Notes under the pieces: generated by a model
What the model saw: the letters and a program-made list of their open reading frames with translations, nothing else
Database searches by the model: none
Told to the model about the DNA's origin: nothing
Shown here: one piece after another, positions 26,851 through 39,155 of the stretch
Position numbering within the stretch: the first letter of the stretch is position 1
How the letters are laid out: the number at the start of each line of letters is the position of its first letter
Translations under genes and position numbers: made by a program
Assembly: GCA_030407085.1 (NCBI GenBank)
Contig: CM059587.1
Span: forward strand, 39,845,001 to 39,909,000
Direction of reading: 5' to 3'
DNA length: 64,000 nt
DNA from: Trichopria drosophilae
Lineage: Eukaryota > Arthropoda > Insecta > Hymenoptera > Diapriidae

Positions 26851-29781
26851 GGCGCTTGGGTGTGCGGGTGATGCATTTGCTTTTAATCGAATGAAAGGTC
26901 AGCGGGCGAAATCAATTATGCCATTCATCAAGGCTATTATTTCAGGTGCGACTCAACAGTTGAGCGTCGCGCCCTGTAATGTCAGTCTAAAAGATTATAG
27001 AGAACCCGAGAATGAGGACTCGCATGTGGCTGGCATGGAAGCGTCACTCAGCTATCGACTCCGCGGGTAGTGCGGGAATCGGACCAATCGATCTCACTCA
27101 GACTCTTGTCCACGCCTCAAAAAAACTTCAGCAGCTGCGACGTAATCGGCGACCTTGTGTCCTCCTGAGATATAATATCTAGTTGCTAAAGCTAATTTTC
27201 ATTTTCTAATTTTTTAAATTTCTAATCCTAAGGAAGGCTCGAAGTTCCGGGTATACATTCCCGTCAACAGAATTGTGATTCTAAAAGGATGGGGTTATCG
27301 ACATGCACGCAAATAAATTTACCTAATCTTGAATTACACTGATTCCCAAATGAATTTATCCCGTCGTAGAAAAGAAGGTTACTTTTTTAACGGAATTCGG
27401 AGTGGAATTCTTGCTTTAAAGAAGAGTTATGGGATATCCTCTTGACCGATGAAAACAAAACTAGCCCGAGTTCGTAAAGCCGACTCTCAATTTCTCGAAA
27501 TCCTCTGGAAAAAAGATCCCGGCAACCGAGTTGAATTAACGATTTTCGAGGTTTATCCTTCGTCTTCATTGAGTATGTGATAAATTTGGCGGTTCGCCAA
27601 ATACCCGAGCATCACGGACAATGACGTTGCAAGTACTCGCGAAAAACGTTTAATCGACGACCATAGGGTTCAGCACGGAACCCAACATGCAATATAAGTT
27701 TCTAATGAAAATTACGGCGATTCCCACGGGAGCTGTATCGGTATGTCATTTGGACGTATACTGTTGTCCCGACAGAAGTTAATTTTTTGTTCAGCTCCAT
27801 CCGAATAAAGCTCTGTTCTGTCCGCGGTATACGAATACCTGCAATGATGGTAATGTTCATTGATGTCACGCTATAAAATGGCTCGATTATATCCGATGTC
27901 GAGGAAACCGTACCGCGTCGATAATGAGTTTATTTCTCGAATTAATTCGTAGGAGAGTTTACAAAAGGTCGTGATTTACGAGACTGAAATGAGCCGTGGA
28001 CAAAAACCGAAGGATCGTTAACAGGATATGGAGGGACAGAAAATCAGGCGAGTGAATTTGGAGTTGAAGCACGGGATTTGCCATGGTTTTGCTCCTTATT
28101 GAGCGGTCATCGTCGGTGCTGCGGAGTCGACAGTAGAGCGGCGTATGGACATATGCTCCATGCAAAATCGTGGTTCCGAGCTCAGACATAATCACGTGGT
28201 CCCTGCTTTGACTGTTTTCGATGTTTTGTGTGTTGATTGAGGGAGATGTATAAATAGTATTGTAGTATAATTTCACGTCTTTCTCCCCCCACCCCCCATG
28301 CCCCTAACTTTCAAGAATTTCTTTTTTTTATCTCTTGCACTCACAGGTAACCCTCCAAAGTTCATTTTTCTCTGTTTGTTTAATTTATGTATCACGCAAT
28401 GCTATTTTAAACAACAAAAAATAATAGGTACAACAAAGACGTCATCAGTTTTTAATTTATTTTTTAAGCACTAAAGCAAAACACCGATAAAGCGACATCA
28501 AATCACGGTATAGTGATCTTTATGCTAATATTTCGTTATTTATTGTATTCTCTCTCAGACTCCATGTTAATCTTCTTCTTCATCAACTCAGCTTCTTTTT
28601 AATAAACTATATCGCTTATGAATTGAGCAAAAAGATTGTACTATCCAGGATTAGGAATTTCGAGCTCAGTTAGGTGTACTTTTGTCGAACAAATCATGTG
28701 CGAGAGTCAATTAGAATTATGAGGGAGACTAAATTAAATGTGAACCATACACTAAAATTTACGATAATTTGTAAATCTTGTTATGACATGAATAAACTAA
28801 AAGGATTATTAGATTTATGCATATTGAATGAAATTTAATTGTACATCTGATCAATTTAATAAATTTGATTTTGTACATTATTACATGCCTGTTGGGAATG
28901 GGAACTCATTGAGTTTTGAAAGTGGACATCAATGATACACGATACACTTTGCATTATATTAAATTTTCACTGCGTTAATGTTTCAGCTGGTTCACCGATG
29001 GGCGAGAGCATTAACTTAGCAATCAGGTAAGTTTAACGATCGAGTGAAGTATATTATATAATAAAATGACCAGAATATATTATCAACATTAGTCATTACA
29101 GGATTCTCTGATGATTTCAATAATATTGAATATCACATTGTCGTGTATTGATTTCTCACACATCGACATCCATAATGCAACGAGATTTGGCCTTTACATA
29201 AATTCGTTCGATTTATTACATTTTCTCGAATTTAGTCTCCAGGGACTTGATTCGATACGACTTGTGAACGCGGAGGATCCTTGAAAATTCTAGAAAGGAT
29301 ACATTGCTTCGGATAGTGCATGAAGGCACTGTACATGAGTGTTCGCAGGCTCTTGGATGCTGAGCTACGAAGCAAAATGAATTTATCATTCGATGGCAGC
29401 TACGTGATAGTCCGGGTGCCTCGGGAGTAAACCCAAGAATGACAAGTTAGATGTCTAGCACCGGTTGTCGCTAGTGCTCCAGACAACGTCGTGGTTAAAT
29501 TTACCTAGTGAGCCATAGTAGGTAGGAGGCCAGACAATAGCGAACTTCTTTTCAGATAAATCCTTAAGATTCCACGATGATATTTAAGTTCCTTTCTGAT
29601 ACAACGTCGTACTGTACATTCTTGAGGTTTCCTGGGACGATTTTGAGAGTTGACAAAGTCCACCTATCTGAGCTCATTACTTCCTTTATAACTTTCGTTA
29701 AATATTATCATCTTTGCAGCGCTACGAAGCGTGAGAAAGACTTTCTATGGAGCGTTGCTATTGTGTTGCGCTGAGTTGTGT

Positions 29782-29854
29782 GAGAAAGAGAAAGAGAGAA
29801 AGAGAGAGGATAGAAAGAGAGTGGGTGAAGAAGAAAGGAAAGGATCGAAAAAGG
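29782..29854. repeat. Polypurine tract (pyrimidine tract on the transcript strand)
   Basis: This is about 73 bp of almost pure purine on the + strand, dominated by GAAAGAGA units. Read from the nAChR strand it is a long CU-rich tract about 450 bp downstream of exon 5. It is an ordinary microsatellite-like sequence, although such tracts can bind splicing repressors. Confidence 0.6.
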
Positions 29855-30301
29855 TTGTCAGAAGGTCGAAGAAGTCTGCAGATTTTATAAAAGAGAATGA
29901 GGATAAGAAGACGGAATGTGGTAGCAAAATTTCTGGAGTTGAACACTGAAGAGAGGCACCCATTGGCAGTACTGCAAATATTGTTGGTAGATTGAAAGAT
30001 AGATAAAAACACTTTTCTTCACAATTTTTAAAACAATCAAAATGTATAGAAATGTTGAGATTTATGTCAGTCGACTGCTGGGGCCACCCATTCAGCCTTT
30101 TCTCAAATCACTTGATACGTGACAATTATCATGTTTTTTGCTTCCTTTTCCGCTGGAGATGGGAGATGAAGGATCGGTCCAAGTGAGAAAGTGAGAGCGA
30201 TAGCATAGTAGACGGGGTGTCAAAGACGAGATCGGAGACAGAACGGTGTTTAACGGTGCTTTGCGTGTCAGCGTGTCTGTGTAGTGGAGACAGTAGTGTA
30301 C

Positions 30302-30482
30302 CTGGTTGCCGTCGTAGGTCCAGGATCCGAACTTCATTTCACAGTGTTGGTCGTCAAAGGGGAACCAAGCGATGTCTATCTTGCATGTGCTCTTGAAGAT
30401 GCCCGGAGGGACGTACAGGCAACTGCCGTTATGCGTGACCACCACGTTTGTTTGGAATGTCCCGTCGAAACCCTCCTCCGCA
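30302..30482 (-). CDS. nAChRalpha6: nAChR alpha6-type exon 5 (Cys-loop and loop B)
   Basis: The 181-bp exon completes the split serine with one base and then encodes 60 residues, from [12 protein letters not shown] to GSWTYDGNQ. It contains an N-linked glycosylation sequon NGS just before CLYVPPG. It also holds the complete Cys-loop: two cysteines separated by 13 residues around WFPFDDQ, the signature of the receptor superfamily. The loop B motif SWTYDG follows. The acceptor ACGTTAG is weak, with little pyrimidine upstream, and the donor is CCAG|GTACAC. It ends in phase 0 and joins exon 6. One unusual residue is Ala (codon GCT, + strand 30368-30370) in IDIAWF, where relatives normally have Thr. 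The reading frame stays open past the donor, but the extension is not receptor-like. Confidence 0.95.
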
Positions 30483-33400
30483 CTAACGTTTCGTCATGTG
30501 ATACAATTTAAATTATTATAATTCCGAAGTCCGCCCCGCACATGCTGTCTGTTGTGTGAAGCACGATTAGTCCCGGTGGACAGACTTATCTAGATATATT
30601 TGCCAATATGAAACAAGATCAAAGGCGATAGATTTGTACGCCGCAAACGGAATTCGTAATCGGTAATTTGCGCGGTTCATGACTCGAATTAAAGTTCCAC
30701 TTAAATATTCAACTCTGCAATCTTGATCTCACCTATGTGGGCGGCAACGAATTCTCTATGAACATTCCCACTTTTAAATTTTAAACAACCAACATTTTAC
30801 GAAAGAGATTCAAAGAGTTATCTTTTTATTTCAAACAATCGCGCTATCTGTTTCGCTGTTGATCTTGTCGCACCATTTCAGAACCTTCTGTGAGAAAGCA
30901 TCTTTTAAAATGGTTTCATTTTATCGAATGTTTATCGCCTCCGCGAAATGCGAAGACGAACTCCGCTATAGATTTTTTTTAGATTGGATCTTTTAGGTCT
31001 GATTTTTTAAACTTTCGCAAAGATAAAAACGGTGTAAAGAGAGTTTCATCACGCAATATGTGTATATATATGCTGAGTAATGTGCTTATGCGAGTATATA
31101 CGGTTCCACACATATGAGCGTACGTCTACAGTATTTAGTCATATTCGAACTTAATATTTCAAAATTGCAATGTAAAACACGTATTTATGTCGATAAGAAC
31201 GTAGTATAAAGACCTTCTACTGTTTCTGGTATACAATACAAGTTTTAAAGGACGCAGTGAGTAGCTCAGTACAATAATCGCACGTTTGGTGCTTCTCTGA
31301 AGAGAGGATTTAAATTCTGGTGACAATCGCCCACATATGTGCATTCGGGATCAACAAAGCCATGCTACTAGTCTCTCCAACTCTTTGTTGGTGTACACGA
31401 GCACGTTATTTTAAGAGCTGAAATATTACCACGTTATTGTATTATACATATAATCCAACCGTTAATAATGATGAGATTCAAAGCAGTTCATGATAAGAGA
31501 ACATGTGCATTTAACTATTTAATTAACGTGATAATCGTTATCATATTGAAATAAATTTGATAAATTTGCAGAAGTCTATACAATTTCAAAATTATCTATT
31601 TGTGATCTGATTGTTACCATTGCTTTTTGTTACTGCTGAAAAACTAGTTAAGTTAAGATGTCATCGTAATATACGCGTGATTAATTACTACGGGGCGATT
31701 TGTTAGAGGATCGATAATGGGCAGTAAATCTCCTTTTTTGCATTGCTATTGAAGCCAGATAATAATTATCCGCGATCGATTACGAACAGGAATTGGGTCA
31801 TATCTGATCGTCCCTTGATTTTCCTTTGTTAAAGCCTGCTTGTTTTCCCCTATTGTGTCGGGCTCAGTCGTGTACTCCAATTTCAAATTGATCATTACAC
31901 AATTTTTCCGTATTCGCAGTAGATGCGCGTTCGTTGTGGAAATAATCGACTATTACTGTAGTAACTCTGATACCTTTCGAGGTCATATCTATATTCCAGA
32001 AGGCTAATTTGTAGAAAGGCCGATAAAACCCCTTATGACACATTAACCTAAATTGCGGTTGGAGTTCCAAAGTTTTCCGAGCTCGTCTGCAGTAGGATTT
32101 TCAAGTCTTCTAAAGTGCACCTTGTTCTAAGTCCAACTAACTAGTCATGATGTAACCAGATTGCACTTAAGTAGCTTTTATTTGAAAAGTTAATCTTTTC
32201 CGGAGGTTTCTTCAATGTCGCAATTTGCGAAGGAGTAAAGATGCTCCTCAAATGTCTGCAGATACGTTAGAGCCGATAAAAAAACATATTGTTCCTGGAG
32301 ATTTCTTCGAAAGAAAACAAAAACTATGACTAAGAGAAAATCCCGACATGCTGCTAAAGGTGAGAATACAAACATAAACGTTATTCACATGGATTTCTCC
32401 ATCGACCGGGTAGTAGGACTAAATTTGTCCCGAATGTACTGTTAGTTTTTATATCCATTCTGTAGCATCACCCCTCCGAGACCATATAGCTGAACTAGCT
32501 TGCTGCAATTTAATCATGTGAATTTTTTTATGATAAATAAAAACTTCCCTGCCGACACTATGCAAGCAATCGTAATTTCATACAATTTGAACTTGAAAAT
32601 GGATATGACCGGTTTTGTTTTTGAGTTAAATAAATGCCAATTCATTTGGGTTACAAATTATCGAGTAAACTATAAAAATTCGCCGGTACGAAACAACATT
32701 AGCATAATTGGTAAAATCTTCCATGCTGTGAATTAGGAAGGTATAAATCCGGATACTCGTAAACATAAAATGAATAAGGCCCAGTGAAGGTGGAGTGACA
32801 CGGTTTGGAAGCGTTTACGAGCGATTTAACTGCGAGCTTGGCTCGAGCGCGGAAGAAAAAGAAGATGCATTCAACATGCGAATTCAGAGAGGTGCTTACG
32901 TCGATTGTTCTGCACGAACAAAGACGATCCCGCCGAGGCTATTGTCGTACTTCGGGACAAATTTTGTTCTCAAATCGCTGACGTACCAAAAGTGAGAGCG
33001 GCCGTGCCACAACGTTTGTTGCAACATGAAGTCGAGCCGGGGTCGAGATACGCCAACCGCGCAACAAGTATTCCATACGACGGGGTTCGTCCTTTTGTTT
33101 ACAGATGGTAACGATAGTTGAGCCACTCGTTTCGCATTGTGCGCGGGTGTTCCATACTTTTAAAATAATGTTCTTTTCAATAGATTCTTTCAACCTGATA
33201 ATTCAAAAAGCCGGTAACGTTCAAGATCCCAGAAGTAACTTTACTGGAGTTTATGATTTGGGAGGATTTGTAAACCCTAAAGTATTCGAGAGCCAACATC
33301 TCGAGCAATTCTCATTTTCACAGCTGTTCTTAAGATATACATCAAGAAGTTTCTTCCAAGTGCTTACTCAAATGCATATTGTGTACGTGTGCAATGACGT

Positions 33401-36400
33401 AGGAGAGTAAACTAGCATGACTTCGTTGATTCGAAGGTAAAGTTTGCATTTGCATTTACTAATGGCGATTACATCTATTTTAGATTATTAAGTTACGTTT
33501 ATGATTGAGGTAAGAACGTATGGTTTAAGCGGAGTTTTGTTTATAGTCTGGCGGTTAGGGTTTCACCGACCGTGCCACGAAACCCGCTCCCTTTTGCTCG
33601 AACGTCACCTGCCGTGTACACAAGTTTGTTCTAACGAATCATCTTTCCTTCAATTATTGAAGTTTGGATACATTTCACGCGAAATGTACACGGCAGGATC
33701 GTTTGAACTTATCTGCAACCTGAAAAGAAGATTAGTCATACCTAAACATAAAATAAAAATATTAAAAACAAAAATAAAATTAGAGGGAGCGGGCAACGAG
33801 CAACGGTCCTGCGGTGGCACGCAGTAACGGGGTGGCCTGACGTCGTTATTCAGTTAATTATTCACACAGTTAAGTAGCGTTCGTTCCATACATTATCGAT
33901 TCAACATCACCGAATTAATCTCAGCTGAATGTGGATTGCCCTCATATACATCACTGATACTGTGCATTTAACTATGAGAGGTTAACATTTATTTTCAAAT
34001 GAGAAATCGTTTGACTGATACAAATTAGAATTTTTTACATCTCTGGATGTTTATAATTAATTAACACAATTCCTGATATAGACTTAATATGGAATTCCGA
34101 CAATTCGAGTGCTAGGATTTCAATCAAAAGCGTTTTTCATGTTTAAGCTACACCCCCGCAATGTTCCTGCTTTTGTGCAAAATGCAAATTGGTAGGTATG
34201 CGAATCTCGGTATTAATGCATCCGGGAATGGAGAGTTGTGGAAACTTTGGTTCTCACAAGGTTGATATTCTGTGTACGTTCACCTTGCACAAACATATCG
34301 CATTCTAACTTCAGCGAAATTCCTTTCCTTTGCTGATGGGCATCTGGCGTAGTAAAGTAACCAATATATGATCAAATTTAAGATCCATCCGATGAAATGG
34401 ATATACTTGCGTAGCAGACCTCCTTTGTCCAGTTCAGTATACCGGAGTACCCACACTCGCAGTTACGCGTTTAATGGGACATCAAATGTGAAATTAAGCT
34501 GATGCTGCTAAATGCGTCTATCTCCTACGGAGTTCATTACTTGTAATTCGACGATTAATGAGATGATCCGTTTTACAAGCTGATGATGTCGAATGTGATT
34601 TGTATTTCATTTCAATTTGCTCCGGACATAAATTGAAAGGGCGATAACAACGTAAAATGAAGAGCTTATAAAAATTACGAATCCGACTATTCGTCGAAAT
34701 TTAGATTGAATCCAGGCGAGCATTTATATCTGTAAGCATTCGAGTATAAACTGCTCTCCTGACACCGATCGATAAGAGAGTTTCGCGGCACGAATGCATT
34801 TCGACAAGGAGAATACCCCTAGAAACTCGAAACTTCGGAGAGGAACGATGATGATGGGACTAGTGGTAGTGAGAGTGTGTGTGAGAGAGACACCACGTAG
34901 AAGAGAGACTTTGAATATCTCTTCTGATGTAGTTTCCCAGCTCGATGGTGTGCGTGCATATCTGCCGAGATGGATCATTGTGCGCGGTCCTTTCCACATA
35001 GAACTTCCTCGAGACGAGGCTTTAATTAATTGGGGCTATTCCCCTGCTGCACTTTACACTAGCTGCGAAGTAGGGAGGCCACTTCCCTGTGCACAATTGA
35101 CCCTGGCGGCTATTGCCGCCGCTAGGGCTGCTTTTGATGGTGGTGAACGCAGTTTGTCGCTGGTCAGTTAGTTGTCGTGGGTCGAGGGCTTTCGACGAGA
35201 TTTGTTCTTTCGTTAGCTGCACCTATCTCTTACGTTTCACCTTTAGAATCATTTATCGGTAATTTGTAAGGTATCTGCTTCCATTTTCTTTCTTTTCCAT
35301 TTCTTTAAATACAACACATTAATCCATTCGTTTTTCCTGTAATAAATTGAATGCGCTTGTGTTTATCTTCTTTAATACGACAATACGATAAGGGACTTCA
35401 TTTGTTAAGTTATTTATTATTAAACTGCTTGGCGGAGTTTGTGTTTAATGTATTTTCTCTCTTATATTGTTTCGCTATTTATGCCTGAGGTTTCTTTTAC
35501 AAGCATTGGAGGAAAACAACGCGGTATTCGAATGCACTACGAAACGAAGCAAGTGCGAAATTGGCTGAAATCCAAATAAGAAAGTTAAGACAACAGTTGA
35601 AAAGCCTCGGAGCTGCAATGAAATTTCCAAGTTCAGATTTTCCAACCTTACGGATGGAATCAAATCGGAGGTTTGGGCTCCATTCTCATTTGTATTCCCT
35701 TTGCGCGTACTTACTCAAGCTTTTCTTCGAATTTCCCCAGCGCGGAATTTTCACCCTCAGACGCCATGGTTTGAGCAGCACTTGCACCCCGGAATTTGAT
35801 GAACGACGCTCGGAGCATTATCGGGTCCCACTTGACTTGATCCTAAGGGAAGTCTTATCGATTCGAGAGGGGCATGCCGAATCTAGGTTAAAGGGAGACC
35901 TAGTGATTTTTAGGTCATCTTTTATAGTTCGATAGCGACGTCTTTCGTGGAAGAATCTTTCAACAATAGCTTTATCAAGAATAACAGGAGCAGATATTAC
36001 ATCATTTTTTTGCACCTTCATCCTTCTTTATAGATATCGTTTGTGCTACATTCCGAATGATTGAAGGAATAAAAGATAAGAAGACAATATTTACTTGTCA
36101 TGTTTTTGATGATGCTTGAATTTGAAAGTGACAATGTGGCATTTGCGTCGATAACGGGAAAGACCTTTGTCCAGCCTGATCTCTGAATTCGAATTCACGT
36201 CAGGTTTATTGTGAAGCTGAATGATATTTCGGACACCTCCTTCTCGGCGCAGCGTAACAGGTGCTTAATCTGCATTGGCATACTACCAACGTAGTCGGGC
36301 ATACGAAACGTGCACTGGGAAGTGGAACATCCATTGCCGTAGCTATCTATGCGCGCGGCTTCACGAAACGAACGGTGAACCGCACATTTGCCTTGCCCAT

Positions 36401-38417
36401 CTCGCTACTATCTGTTTCCGGTACAAACTTGATTCGTTTCTAATTCTCAAATTCTCCATGACTTCCGAAACGTTCAATAATTATACGTATAGATATTTCT
36501 GCTATACATGCCTTAATGTAACATCCATGTGCAATTGAAATCTCAGGAGTTGTCTTTTCAAATCAATACCTAACAGAGCGCACACTGTCGTGCCTCTCGA
36601 GGGGATATCTGCTTTCGTCATTTGTGCCGCAATGATGAAGATTGATGTGTTCATTCCTCTCGTCCCTTTTGTTACGAAATAAATTTACAAGGTTTACATT
36701 TCTTCATTTTGTTTAACGTCTTATGAATCGAATTTTCAGAAAACTACAACATTAATAAACAAGTGAGTTTAAATAACCTCCTAGTTTGCACAACAACAGT
36801 GACTTTTTTTGTAATTGTCTGACGAGAATTAACCGTCTGGAACGAGCGCTATATATAGTTATAAGGACTGGTAAATCAGTGACCAGCCGAAACTGAATCA
36901 CTGATACTAGTCCCGATTATTATATGCCGGCTGTTTATTGACTAAGTCTAGTTAAGCTACGTATCGGTGATTAAATAGCTGAAAATAACTATGTAAGTGT
37001 AGAATATATATAAATATTTAGTATAGACATGTATAATATACACAGTATAGTAATATTAGTATATAATGTAGGCATACAGTATCGGTACAATAGTTACTCG
37101 TAACTCGTATGGTTATTACGAGTGTTCTCCGGATTATATTTTTCGGTGAGCATCGACAGATAACCACTACGAAATACATATTGTTATATACTTTGCAACA
37201 TTCTGGTGGTAAAAATGCACGTGTGTCTCGAGACAATGAAGATAAGAAATCAACATTCGCGACTATAAATTGAAGATGAGCATCTATAATCATCTTTACT
37301 TTGTCATTGACTTGCATCCTGTACACTGCAAGTGCTGCAAAAATTACGGCGAGCCGAACAGTTGTTATCGTTGAAACATTGTTTCTGGGTGAGGCTGTAC
37401 AAGAAGACATTTAACAGAAAAGAACATTTATACAGAAAGAGACAGAAATGACGATTAAAAGCGCGTTAACGCTGCATAGATCGAAAGCACGCGATTTGAA
37501 GGCAACATTAGCGGAATGTCACGAACAGACACGTTTATACAATAAGAAACGATAACACAACTGGATGACTCGCCATTGTCAAAAGAGATAGTACTACCGG
37601 GATCGTAACCATTACGCATAGGAAATTACAGTATTTACAAGTAAAAGAAGGCAAAATTGATACGTATATCATACGAGTATGAGAAGATATGTGTATATAT
37701 ATAGGAGTAAATACTTTGATACGTAATTATATAATTTCTAGCATGGATTCAAATAAATGCATGCATGTGAATACGTATCAGGGTTCTCGAGATACTTGGA
37801 AAATTGTAAATACGATACGAAGCAACACTGTTAAGAAAATTACGTATACTTCGCTTTATATAAATTAGCTCTGATTACTATCGATACATTACTTTTGCAA
37901 AATAGAAGCCATCGTACGATACGTATACGGAAGGTGTATAATAAATACGGGAAGAGAAATGCAAAAAAAAACAATGATTACATAATCAACTATATTACTA
38001 GAAGAGGAAATACAATTGGTCGTATCTATGTACGTAATCTTCATTCTATCAGCCGGCTTTCTAGTGAGTGCCGCAACTTTTCTGAAACATTCTAAAGCCT
38101 GTGAACATCACAGTATTCCACCCACTCTGGTTCGCTCCTCCCCCACCCATTGATTAGTTCGACCCCGAAAATGGGGAATAAAATAGAATAAGTGATGTAT
38201 ATTGTGTAAAATGGGTGCTGCGTGGAACGACTAATTGTCCACCAGTGTTCTCGATTCGATTGAAAATGCAAATGGTCCAATCACCGATTAATCAACGAAA
38301 CGATTTCATTACGCTCAATTCTGTTCTTTTCGAGTTTGGTGAACCGGTTAGTCGCTATCACGCTGCACTGATTAGACTGTAATATCTTGACAACATAAAA
38401 GTCATAAGTGATATTAC
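30483..38417 (-). other. nAChRalpha6: Intron between exons 4 and 5
   Basis: The 7,935-bp intron lies between matching phase-2 splice sites. It contains a GC-richer patch at about 32.8-33.15 kb that is open in several frames on both strands without a recognisable protein. It also has a perfect 13-bp inverted repeat at 33608-33620 and 33685-33697. Nothing else in it is recognised. Confidence 0.75.
33608..33697. repeat. 13-bp perfect inverted repeat
   Basis: CCTGCCGTGTACA at 33608-33620 and its exact reverse complement at 33685-33697 are separated by 64 bp. An inner near-palindrome CATTTCACGCGAAATG abuts the right arm. Matching GC-rich decamers CCCGCTCCCT and AGGGAGCGGG lie further out (about 33583 and 33784), so the fold-back may extend over about 200 bp. 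Confidence 0.4.
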
Positions 38418-38527
38418 CTGTTGTACATTAAGACGTCCGGTTTCCAAAGTTTGTTCGGGGTGATGCGCAGATCTTTGACACCACCGTAGTCGGACTCGTT
38501 CCACATCAGATTGTAGTCCGTCCATTC
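38418..38527 (-). CDS. nAChRalpha6: nAChR alpha6-type exon 4 (ligand-binding domain)
   Basis: The 110-bp exon is read in phase 0 from GAA and encodes 36 residues plus two bases of a split serine codon. It starts EWTDYNLMWN and ends KLWKPDVLMYN(S). The WTDYNLMWN stretch matches the loop D region, and WKPDVLMYN matches the loop A motif of Cys-loop receptors, so the exon contributes to both faces of the acetylcholine site. DYGGVKDLRI is also typical of insect alpha5/6/7 subunits. The acceptor is a good pyrimidine-rich site ending GTGTGCAG, and the donor is ACAG|GTAATA. The split AG|T serine joins exactly to exon 5. The length equals the classical exon 4 of alpha7-like subunits. No 45-bp exon 3 was found upstream in the remaining 25 kb. 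Confidence 0.95.
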
Positions 38528-39010
38528 CTGCACACAAAAGGTTATTCGTCATTAATATCAGAAAATCACAGAAGCACCGTACGCCATCTAGCGGCTGATG
38601 TGTGTAATTAGACATCTAGATTTCGCATCATTATTGACGTATGAAAATTGTGTGATAATGGGCTATGCTCACGGTGGAGATTTTTATTTGAATGCAGGTA
38701 CAAGCTTGAGTAAGCAGAAAGTGAAATGTATTGCTTAAAATCTAAGTCTACCATAAAAGATTTTTTGTGATGTATTAATAAATGCTTTCAGCAGAAAAAA
38801 AAATTTCTATTTTGCATCTATAATATTTGAGTTTAGTTCCCCAGCACAAAAACTCATAACAATTAACAATTGTTACCTGATATTGCGCAGGCAGTAAGTA
38901 AATAATGGGAAATTATCGCATTTTTATTAGTAACTACTGTTAAAAATACTATCCAATCTTGTAACTACTATTAGTAGCGGCGCATGGGGTAAAGCGGAGA
39001 ACGCAAAATA

Positions 39011-39155
39011 TTTCTGAAATTGAGGAACTGCATGGAAGGATTGTCTAACTCGATTTAGGTTCAATTCAGTGGAGGTACACGTTTAGATACTTCTTCCGAA
39101 ATCTAAATATTCCAGTTGGACTATTCTTTCATGCAGTCCCTCAATTGATAGTAAA
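39011..39155. mobile_element. Fold-back repeat with arms of about 36 bp
   Basis: The left arm (39011-39045, containing ATTGAGGAACTGCATGGAAG) and the right arm (39119-39155, containing CTTTCATGCAGTCCCTCAAT) are imperfect reverse complements, mismatching at scattered positions. The loop is about 73 bp. There is no coding capacity, so a MITE remnant or structured intronic hairpin is likely. Confidence 0.45.

Larger units (their letters stand above)
20904..30301 (-). other. nAChRalpha6: Intron between exons 5 and 6
   Basis: The 9,398-bp phase-0 intron contains a polypurine tract close to exon 5 (29782-29854), a C-rich run near 28.28-28.31 kb, a fold-back element at about 24.01-24.15 kb and A/T homopolymer-rich sequence near 22.4-22.6 kb. 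Open frames of up to 115 codons at 24.5-26.1 kb overlap on both strands and resemble nothing I know. Confidence 0.75.
6008..38527 (-). other. nAChRalpha6: nAChR alpha6-type gene, internal part (exons 4 to 8, two exon 8 copies)
   Basis: This is the visible part of a minus-strand gene for a pentameric, acetylcholine-gated cation channel subunit of the neuronal plasma membrane. Five single-copy or alternative exon positions are recognised by protein similarity and by GT-AG borders in matching phase. Exon lengths are 110, 181, 76, 195 and 87 bp, and the last position occurs twice. The vicinal cysteine pair in exon 7 marks it as an alpha subunit. The assignment to alpha6 rather than alpha5 or alpha7 rests mainly on the duplicated exon 8, which is a known feature of insect alpha6, and on the linker sequences of the two copies. 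Introns are 7.9, 9.4, 1.1 and 7.0 kb, with 6.3 kb between the exon 8 copies. Exons 1-3 and 9 onward are not in the window. Alpha7 remains a possible alternative name. Confidence 0.9.
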
